Assembly (NCBI RefSeq): GCF_003611585.1
Contig: NZ_RAVW01000004.1
Span: 1 to 58,593 of the forward strand
DNA: 58,593 nt
Origin: Corallococcus exercitus
GTDB lineage: Bacteria > Myxococcota > Myxococcia > Myxococcales > Myxococcaceae
Direction of reading: 5' to 3'
The stretch's first letter is position 1; every line of letters starts with the position of its first letter. The position numbers were made by a program, and so were the translations under genes. Positions 49,381 to 55,885 of the stretch are shown here, piece after piece. Under the pieces are notes generated by a model. That model searched no databases and was not told where the DNA came from. It saw only the letters and a program-made list of their open reading frames with translations.

Positions 49381-50186
49381 ATCAAGACATTGCTTCCAGT
49401 GCCCCCTCCGCGCACAGCGGCGTGGCTGGCTTTGCCAACGTGGTGCGTTGCTACGCGCTGACGGAGTGGCGGGTGCTCGCTCGCGAGCGCACGGCCATGG
49501 TGTTCATCTTCATCCTGCCCGCGGTGCTCTCCGCCATCCTGGGCCCGGGGGTGTCCGGGCTCGACGCGGCCCCGGGCGCCATGGGCCGGGCCACCATCGG
49601 CTTCGCGGTGATGTTCAGCTACATGGTGGTGACCTACTCCGGTCACGCGTTCTACCGGGACTTCTGGTACCACACCCACGGCCGGCAGGCGTTGATCCGC
49701 CCCGCCCGGCTCGCGTTCGCCATGGGCAAGGTGCTGCCCGCGTGCGCGATGTCGTTCGTGCAGCTGCTGCTCTTCACGGGCTTCGCGGCGGTGTTCCTGG
49801 GCCTGCCGCTGAACGGCAACGTCCTCCAGGTGGCCCTCACCGGCGCGGCGCTGGTGACCAGCGGTTCGGCGCTGGGCTTCCTCCTCTTCGCCATCACGCG
49901 CAGCACCGCCACGCTCTCCAACCTCTCCTACCTGGTGCTGGTGACGTTCAGCGCGGTGGGCGGCGCCATCGTCGCCACCGAAGCCCTGCCGGGTTGGTCG
50001 CGCACGCTCGGCTACGCCACGCCGCACTACTGGGCCCTGCGCGCGCTCAACGAAGCCACCTTCGGCTCCGGCCGCTGGAGCGTCGTGCTCCAGAGCACCG
50101 CCGTCATCCTCACCTTCACCGCAGTCTGCGCGACCGCCGCGAGCCTGGCGTTCGACTTCAGAGACCAAAAACATGACACGACCTGA
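49377..50186 (+). CDS. ABC-2 type transport permease
   Basis: The ATG at 49377 overlaps the ATPase stop. The 269-residue protein has six membrane spans of the ABC-2 type: MVFIFILPAVLSAILGPGVSG, ATIGFAVMFSYMVVTYSGHAF, VLPACAMSFVQLLLFTGFAAVFLG, VALTGAALVTSGSALGFLLFAI, LSYLVLVTFSAVGGAIVATEALPGW, and TAVILTFTAVCATAASLAF. These permeases pair with DrrA/NatA-like ATPases to export lipids, antibiotics or polysaccharides. The last 14 bases overlap the alpha-oxoamine-synthase gene. Confidence 0.88.
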   Translation: MNQDIASSAPSAHSGVAGFANVVRCYALTEWRVLARERTAMVFIFILPAVLSAILGPGVSGLDAAPGAMGRATIGFAVMFSYMVVTYSGHAFYRDFWYHTHGRQALIRPARLAFAMGKVLPACAMSFVQLLLFTGFAAVFLGLPLNGNVLQVALTGAALVTSGSALGFLLFAITRSTATLSNLSYLVLVTFSAVGGAIVATEALPGWSRTLGYATPHYWALRALNEATFGSGRWSVVLQSTAVILTFTAVCATAASLAFDFRDQKHDTT

Positions 50187-51423
50187 ACAAGACACGGCGG
50201 GCCGCGCTCCGGCGCCCGTCATCCAACGGCTGCTCGGGGACCCGCGCGTGGCGCAGGCCCGGCTGGGCAAGCGCATCGGCCGCCTCCCCTACTTCACGCG
50301 GGTGGAGTCGGCCACCGGCCCCATCACCCGCATGGAGGGCCGGGACATCCTCAACTTCGGCTCCAACAACTACCTGGGGCTCGCCAACGACCCGCGCGTC
50401 ATCGCCGCCGCGCAGGAGGCCTCGGCCCGCTGGGGCGCGGGCGTGACAGGCTCGCGGTTGCTCAACGGCAACCTGGCGCTCCATGAAGAGCTGGAGGACG
50501 CCCTGCGGCGCTTCTATGGCCGCACCGGCGCCATGGTGTTCTCCACCGGCTACGGCGCCAACCTGGGCCTGATGAGCTCGCTCCTGGGCCGCAATGACCG
50601 CGCCTGGGTGGACGACGAGATGCACGCCTCCGTCCTGGACGGGGTGTGGCTGGCGCGCGCGAACATGAAGCGCTTCAACCACAACGACCCGGAGCACCTG
50701 CTCGCCCAGGCGAAGGACGACACCGCCTCCGGCCTCTGCGTCGTGGAGGGCGTCTATTCCATGCGCGGAGACCGGGCCCCGCTGCGCCGGTTCCTGGAGG
50801 TGTGCCGCGAGACACGGCTGGCGCTCGTCGTGGACGAGGCGCACGGCCTGGGCACGGTGGGCGAGCGGGGGCTGGGCACCGTGGAGGAGGACGGCGTCGT
50901 CCAGGACGCGGACTTCATCACCATCACCTTCTCCAAGAGCCTGGGCTCCTGCGGCGGCGCCATCATCGGGGACAAGGCCCAGATTGAAGCGCTGCGCGTC
51001 CTCACGCGGCCCTTCCTCTTCACCGCCGCCAACACGCCGGCCTCCGTGGCCGCGGCGCTGGCCGCCCTGCGCATCCTCCAGGAGGACCCTGGGCTGGTGG
51101 CGCAATTGAAGGAGCGGGTGCGCTCGCTGCGCGAGGCGCTGATGGCGCGCGGGCTGCGGCCCCTTCCGTCGGACGGCCCCATCGTCAGCGTGGAGGTGGG
51201 CGCGGACTTCGACACGCTCCAGGCGTGGAGGCTGCTGTGGAACCGGGGCATCTACGCCAACCCGGTCATCCACCCGGCCGTCCCGGCGGGCCGCGGCCTG
51301 CTGCGCCTGAGCGTGATGCGGACGCATGAGGAGCAGATGGTGCGCACCGTCGCGGACGCGTGCGCGGACGTTTTCTCGGACTTGCAGCTGTCCCATGAGG
51401 GACGCGGGAAGGTGGCATCATGA
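50173..51423 (+). CDS. Alpha-oxoamine synthase (BioF/KBL-like)
   Basis: The ATG at 50173 overlaps the permease by 14 bases. The 416-residue PLP enzyme shows NFGSNNYLGL (61-70), TGSRLLNGNLALHEELE (92-108), DEAHG at 221-225 (Asp stacks on PLP), and FSKSLGSCGG with the Schiff-base Lys255. This is the alpha-oxoamine synthase fold (8-amino-7-oxononanoate, serine-palmitoyl, 2-amino-3-ketobutyrate synthases), which condenses an amino acid with an acyl-thioester and loses CO2. It is not near other biotin genes, so a specialised role is likely. It lacks a fused carrier domain and none is seen nearby, so acyl-CoA or an external carrier would be used. Confidence 0.9.
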   Translation: MTRPEQDTAGRAPAPVIQRLLGDPRVAQARLGKRIGRLPYFTRVESATGPITRMEGRDILNFGSNNYLGLANDPRVIAAAQEASARWGAGVTGSRLLNGNLALHEELEDALRRFYGRTGAMVFSTGYGANLGLMSSLLGRNDRAWVDDEMHASVLDGVWLARANMKRFNHNDPEHLLAQAKDDTASGLCVVEGVYSMRGDRAPLRRFLEVCRETRLALVVDEAHGLGTVGERGLGTVEEDGVVQDADFITITFSKSLGSCGGAIIGDKAQIEALRVLTRPFLFTAANTPASVAAALAALRILQEDPGLVAQLKERVRSLREALMARGLRPLPSDGPIVSVEVGADFDTLQAWRLLWNRGIYANPVIHPAVPAGRGLLRLSVMRTHEEQMVRTVADACADVFSDLQLSHEGRGKVAS

Positions 51424-52331
51424 AGCGCACACATCAGCTCTCCAGTGGTCAACCGCTCACCACGCAGACGCTTCGCGCCCACGGCGTGGACGTCGAGCGC
51501 ATCCTGTCGGAGCTGGTCAGCGACCCCGCCTCGTGCGGCGTGCTGCTGACGGGCTCGCTCGCGGCCGGCAATGGCACTCCCAGCTCGGACGTGGACCTGA
51601 TGGTGCTGGTGCCGCACCGCACGTCGCTCATCTCGACGAAGGAGGGCGTGCGCTTCAAGAACAGCCGCTTCAGTGAAGCGCTCCAGTACTGCGACGGCGT
51701 CGAGGTCAACATCGAGCTCGCGGAGCGCGGCCGCGTCGCGGAGATCATGACGTGGATGACGGCCATCGCGCCGGCGCTCTACAAGCCGTCCGAGCTGAAG
51801 TTCATCCCCATCATCGACGGCCCGGAGCTGCGCTTCCTGCACCGGCTGCGCACGGGGCTTCCGCTCCTCAACCCGAGCCTGGTGGCGAGCTGGCGCGACG
51901 AGTTCCTGGTGGAGCTGCTGCCCACCTACCTCACCGTGCGGCACTTCATGGAGGTCCACGAGTACCTGGAGGACGCCATCAGCCACCGCGCCGTCAGCGA
52001 GGAATCCAGCCGGCACGTGGCGCGCATCGCGGTGGAGGAGGCGCTGGTCTCCATCCTCGCGGCCCTGGGAGTGACGAGCGCGGCGCGCAAGTGGCTGCTC
52101 ATCGAGTCGCGCAAGGCGATGGCCACCGCGGGCGAGGTGGACCGGGCCCTGCTGGCGGAAGGGCTCTCCATCCACGCGGACTGCGCGACGGGCCCGCTGG
52201 GCGAATGCTTCACGCGCATCGAAGCGCTCCACCGGCGCATGGCCCAGCGCATGGCAGCGGAGCCGGAGCTGGCGCGCGCGGTGGAGTTCCTCCAGGGCAG
52301 CATCACCTACGTCCTCGAGCACCAGGGATGA
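51420..52331 (+). CDS. Nucleotidyltransferase-domain protein
   Basis: The ATG at 51420 overlaps the previous stop. The 303-residue protein has the minimal nucleotidyltransferase motif GVLLTGSLAAGNGTPSSDVDLMVLV: GS at 45-46 and catalytic Asp57/Asp59 on the DxD strand, with Glu in VEVNIEL as the third acid. The C-terminal half is helical (ELLPTYLTVRHFMEVHEYLEDAISHR), typical of kanamycin-, lincosamide- or toxin-type transferases. It would transfer a nucleotidyl group to a small molecule or protein. In this cluster a small-molecule acceptor is likely. Close neighbour coupling argues for work on a shared intermediate. Confidence 0.78.
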   Translation: MKRTHQLSSGQPLTTQTLRAHGVDVERILSELVSDPASCGVLLTGSLAAGNGTPSSDVDLMVLVPHRTSLISTKEGVRFKNSRFSEALQYCDGVEVNIELAERGRVAEIMTWMTAIAPALYKPSELKFIPIIDGPELRFLHRLRTGLPLLNPSLVASWRDEFLVELLPTYLTVRHFMEVHEYLEDAISHRAVSEESSRHVARIAVEEALVSILAALGVTSAARKWLLIESRKAMATAGEVDRALLAEGLSIHADCATGPLGECFTRIEALHRRMAQRMAAEPELARAVEFLQGSITYVLEHQG

Positions 52332-54019
52332 GCACGTCCGGGGACATGGCGATTCCCTCCGCGCTGGTGCGGTTGGGGGATGCGCTGGGACAGCTCTACG
52401 GGGCGGAGCGCGCGGAGGCGCTCGTCCGGGAGCTGGCCCTGGCGGCGGAGGGCGTCCGCGCGCGCCTGAAGCCCGGGCGCGCGGCGGTGGACGCGCGGCC
52501 CGCGGTCATCGCCGTGTACCCGGACCACGTGCTCGATGGAGGGCTGGCTCCGCTCGCGGCGTTGCGGCGCTTCCTTCTTGAAGAAGTGGGCGGCGTGGGG
52601 CCGGCCCTGCTGCATGTGCTCCCGCCCTATGTGTCGGACGGGGATGACGGCTTCGCGGTGGTGGACCACCGGGCCGTGCATCCGCGCCTGGGAGGATGGG
52701 AGGACCTGGAGCGGCTGTCGGAGGTGAGCGGCGGGCTGATGCTCGACCTGGTGATGAACCATGTGTCCACGTCGCACCCGGCGTTCCGGGACGTGCTGCG
52801 CGGGGAGGGCCGGCCCGGAGACTTCCACCTCTTCTCCGAGCCGCGAGCCATCGAATGGGGCACGCGGGTGCGGACCTCCTCCATCCTCCAGCGCTTCGAC
52901 ATGGGGACCCGCGCGGTCTGGGCGTGGTGCACGTATGGGCGCGCGCAGGTGGACCTGAACCACGGCTCGCCGGACGTCTTCCGGTCCATGGCAGGGACCC
53001 TGCTGCGGCTGGTGGAGGCGGGCGCGCGGGTCGTGCGCCTGGATGCCATTCCCCACGTGTGGAAGCGCATTCCCGGAGGGCCGCACCAGCCGGAGGCGAA
53101 GCTGCTGGTGCGTGCGCTGCGTGCCGTGACGGATTGGGTGGACCCTTCGGTGCGCCTGCTCGCGGAGACGGACCATCGCTCCGGAGAACGGTGCTACCTG
53201 GGCGAGGAGCTGGCGCAGCACGACAACCACCTCGCGGTGCCGCTGCTCGTCTTCGCGGCGGCGCTCGCGGGCGAGGGCGGCCCGCTGGTGGACTGGGTGA
53301 ACGCGTCCGCGTCGGATGCATACGGCCGCGACGGCTACGCCTTCCTCCAGACGCATGACGGCGTGCACCTGCGTCCCATGGATCCGCCGCTCGATGCCCC
53401 CACCCTGCGGCGGGTGCTGGAGCGGCTGGAGCGAGCCGGTGTCCGGATGTCCCACGCGGACGTCGGGGGAGAGCCCCGGCCGTACGAGCTCAACAGCTCC
53501 CTGCATCGCATCTTCTCCACGGAGGCGGGGCTCGACGTCGAGCGCTACCTGGCCGCGCACGCGCTGCTCTTCGCGCTCCCCGCCACGCCCTGCCTCTACT
53601 TCCCCACGCTGTTCGGGCTGCCCGACGCGGTGGGCGTCGAGCCCTCCAACCCCCGCGCCGCGAACCGGCACCGCTACGCGGATGGCGCCCTGCGTGCGTG
53701 GGTCCGGCAGCCGGTGCACGCGCGCATCCTGAAGTCCCTGCTGGGCCTCATCCGCCTGCGCGACCGGACGCCGGCGTTGAGGGAGGACCGCGGCTGCGAG
53801 GCATGGCAACCAGCGCCCGGAGTCCTGCACCTGGCGCGAGGCCATGGCCGGCAGCCCCTGCACGTCCTGGTGAACTTCGGAGTGGAACCCATGTCCGTCT
53901 CCGTGCCGCTACGGGAGTGGAAGGACCTGCTCGGCGGGCGTCAGGGGCAGGGAGACGTCCTGCTCGCGCCCTCCGAGGCGCTGTGGCTCGTGGAAGCCGG
54001 AAGTGGAGACCTCACATGA
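52328..54019 (+). CDS. GH13 sucrose-phosphorylase-like enzyme
   Basis: The ATG at 52328 overlaps the previous stop. The 563-residue protein is an alpha-amylase-family (GH13) enzyme. It has LMLDLVMNHVSTSHPAF (region I), VVRLDAIPHVWKR with nucleophile Asp239, LLAETDH with acid/base Glu280, and FLQTHDGV with transition-state Asp344. The layout (long N-terminus, GLMLDLVMNHVS, short C-terminal beta-domain) resembles the GH13_18 sucrose/glucosylglycerate-phosphorylase group. The N-terminus includes IAVYPDHVLDGGLAPL instead of the usual ITYPDRLGG. It could move a glucosyl group to or from a small acceptor or phosphate. Its presence in the middle of this operon is unusual. Confidence 0.82.
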   Translation: MSTSGDMAIPSALVRLGDALGQLYGAERAEALVRELALAAEGVRARLKPGRAAVDARPAVIAVYPDHVLDGGLAPLAALRRFLLEEVGGVGPALLHVLPPYVSDGDDGFAVVDHRAVHPRLGGWEDLERLSEVSGGLMLDLVMNHVSTSHPAFRDVLRGEGRPGDFHLFSEPRAIEWGTRVRTSSILQRFDMGTRAVWAWCTYGRAQVDLNHGSPDVFRSMAGTLLRLVEAGARVVRLDAIPHVWKRIPGGPHQPEAKLLVRALRAVTDWVDPSVRLLAETDHRSGERCYLGEELAQHDNHLAVPLLVFAAALAGEGGPLVDWVNASASDAYGRDGYAFLQTHDGVHLRPMDPPLDAPTLRRVLERLERAGVRMSHADVGGEPRPYELNSSLHRIFSTEAGLDVERYLAAHALLFALPATPCLYFPTLFGLPDAVGVEPSNPRAANRHRYADGALRAWVRQPVHARILKSLLGLIRLRDRTPALREDRGCEAWQPAPGVLHLARGHGRQPLHVLVNFGVEPMSVSVPLREWKDLLGGRQGQGDVLLAPSEALWLVEAGSGDLT

Positions 54020-55005
54020 GAAACGCAGCCAGTGTGTCCGACCTCGTGGAGTCCTTCGGCTCGCGGCCGGGGAGCGAGGAGTTCGTCTTCACGTTCTTCG
54101 ACCCGTACGCCATCGGGCTCGGGCTCGCGGAGGAGGCGCTCGCGTTCCTGGAGGGCGAGGGCTTCCGCGCCGTGGACCGGCGCTTCGTCCAATACACGCA
54201 GAGCAGCATCGAGGCGGTCTACAGCCCCAACCGTCCCATCGCGCTCGACAAGACGTGGGCCGTCCCGAGCGAGGTGTACCTGCTGGAGTCCTCCTGCGCG
54301 CTCATCCTCCGCACGCCGGGCCGGTCGGCCTGCGCGGCGTTCAAGTCGCTCAAGGGGTCGGCGGATCCGCGCAAGCGCTCACCCCTCCACCTGCGCAGCC
54401 GGCTCCAGGCCCCGACGCGCGCGCTGAGCCTCATGCATTCCTCGGACGACACGCGCGCCATGATTGAAGAGGCCACCACGGCCTTCGACCCGCGCGAGCT
54501 GCGCATGCTCCTGGAGTCGGAAGGCCGTCCCACCCGGCGCGCGGGCTCCGCCATCCAGCAACTGCCGGGAGCCGTCGTGGGGCGGGCGTGGCGGCCTTCG
54601 CCGGTGGAGTTCCTGGTCCACCTCCGCCTGCGCCTCGCGGAGGAGGTGGAACTCGTCGCCCCCTGGCCGGAGGAGCTGATTGCGCCATGGCGCGAGACCG
54701 CGGACGAGCTGGCGGGGCTGCGCTCCGACCCTTCGACGTCCCGCGAGGTGTACCTGCGCGTCGTGGCCCGCGAGGCGGCGCTGGTGGACGATGCGGTCCA
54801 GGCGGGGCTTTCGCATCCGCGCCGGCCCGGGATGTTCGACTACCGCGTGGAGCCAGCGCTCGCCGCCACGGTGCTGGAGTTGCTCCACCACCCGGCGCTG
54901 TACCGCGAGACGGACCTCACGCGGATCATCGGTCCGCTGGGGGCGCTGGTCCGCAACGCCTACGAGCGCGTGCTCCTGCGCAGCGCGCTCCAGGAGTTCG
55001 AATGA
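54016..55005 (+). CDS. NDK-fold-like domain protein
   Basis: The ATG at 54016 overlaps the previous stop. Residues about 20-160 of the 329-residue protein follow the nucleoside-diphosphate-kinase pattern: EEFVFTFFDPYAIGLGLAEEALAFLEGEGFRAVD for the first strand/helix, SEVYLLESSCALILRTPGRSACAAFKSLKGSADP for the second half, then LSLMHSSDDTRAMIEEATTAF, with His141 at the place of the phosphorylated His in the NxxHGSDS motif. Several NDK residues are changed. Residues 161-329 form an added helical domain of unknown type. A role in phosphoryl transfer to an unusual nucleotide or intermediate is suggested. The assignment is from motif reading and needs structural support. Confidence 0.6.
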   Translation: MRNAASVSDLVESFGSRPGSEEFVFTFFDPYAIGLGLAEEALAFLEGEGFRAVDRRFVQYTQSSIEAVYSPNRPIALDKTWAVPSEVYLLESSCALILRTPGRSACAAFKSLKGSADPRKRSPLHLRSRLQAPTRALSLMHSSDDTRAMIEEATTAFDPRELRMLLESEGRPTRRAGSAIQQLPGAVVGRAWRPSPVEFLVHLRLRLAEEVELVAPWPEELIAPWRETADELAGLRSDPSTSREVYLRVVAREAALVDDAVQAGLSHPRRPGMFDYRVEPALAATVLELLHHPALYRETDLTRIIGPLGALVRNAYERVLLRSALQEFE

Positions 55006-55010
55006 CCCCG

Positions 55011-55799
55011 TCACCCCGTCAGCGGCACGCGTTCGAGGACCCGGCTCTTGAGGATGAGGTCGTCGTGCGTGCGCAGGATGGAGAGCTCGGTCACGTCGAG
55101 TTCCACGATGGTCGTCTCCCGGAAGCGCTGCAGCACGCCGAAGAGCTCGTCCGCTTCGTGCACGTCCAGCTCGGAGTTGAAGCGCAGGTGGTCCATCAAC
55201 TGGAGACAGCCGATGTAGAAGCCCGGGTGGAGCGAGTGGCCCAGGCGCGTCTGGACCTCGGTGAGGTGGTCCACCGGGTTCGGGCCGTCCGTCAGCTCCG
55301 GGTAGACGGGGAAGTAGATGCGGCCGTTCTTCTTGCCCCAGAACCAGCCGCCCTTCACCTGGATGCGGAAGCGGGGGAAGCCCTCCAGCCGCTGCTTCAC
55401 GAAGGGCACGATGTCCGCGATGGGCATTCGCTCATGCAGCCCGTTGCAGATGGTGAAGTGGTGTCTGTATTTGCGCCGCTCGACGGTCTCCCAGGAGATC
55501 TTCCGCGCCGCGGCGGTCATGGCCACGGCGTTCATGAAGCGGTTGAACTGGGGGCTCTGGGCGAAGGCGCCGAAGTCCACGAAGCCCACCAGCGAGACGC
55601 GGGGCGCGCGGTAGGTGCCCAGCCAGTCGTAGCCGGCCTTGAGGTCGAACGGCACGACCTCCGGGTGGTCGGGCCGCACCAGCGGCAGCTGCATCAAGCG
55701 GTACTCGTAGGAGAGGACATGGTCCTCGGTCGGGCGGGGCTGAAGCTCATTGCCCGGGCGGCGATACGCCAGCCGTTCATCCGTGGCGAAGGTTCTCAT
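55011..55799 (-). CDS. 2H-phosphoesterase-like protein
   Basis: The 262-residue protein has a family-like strand (PRVSLVGFVDFG) and a first H-x-T motif at HHFTI (His114-Phe-Thr116). FRIQVKGGWFWGKKNGRIYFPV resembles the mid-domain of 2H (LigT/CPDase) proteins. The second motif is HLRF (204-207), so Arg replaces the usual Thr. The end, VELDVTELSILRTHDDLILKSRVLERVPL, matches the last strand pair of the family. 2H proteins cleave cyclic phosphodiesters or ligate RNA ends; the altered second motif may change activity. It is convergent with the NDK-like gene and divergent from the PEP-synthase-like gene, so it belongs to the same region. Confidence 0.55.
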   Translation of the reverse strand: MRTFATDERLAYRRPGNELQPRPTEDHVLSYEYRLMQLPLVRPDHPEVVPFDLKAGYDWLGTYRAPRVSLVGFVDFGAFAQSPQFNRFMNAVAMTAAARKISWETVERRKYRHHFTICNGLHERMPIADIVPFVKQRLEGFPRFRIQVKGGWFWGKKNGRIYFPVYPELTDGPNPVDHLTEVQTRLGHSLHPGFYIGCLQLMDHLRFNSELDVHEADELFGVLQRFRETTIVELDVTELSILRTHDDLILKSRVLERVPLTG

Positions 55800-55885
55800 G
55801 TATCGAATCCATCACACGTGGGCAGAGGCCACAATGCGATGCCGCGCACGCGCCATGCACCACGTCCGCTCGTGCGAGGTCTCCC

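Noticed and set aside
49068-50276. A 402-codon minus-strand frame across the ABC genes
   Set aside because: It is antisense to two recognisable ABC transporter genes and has biased composition.
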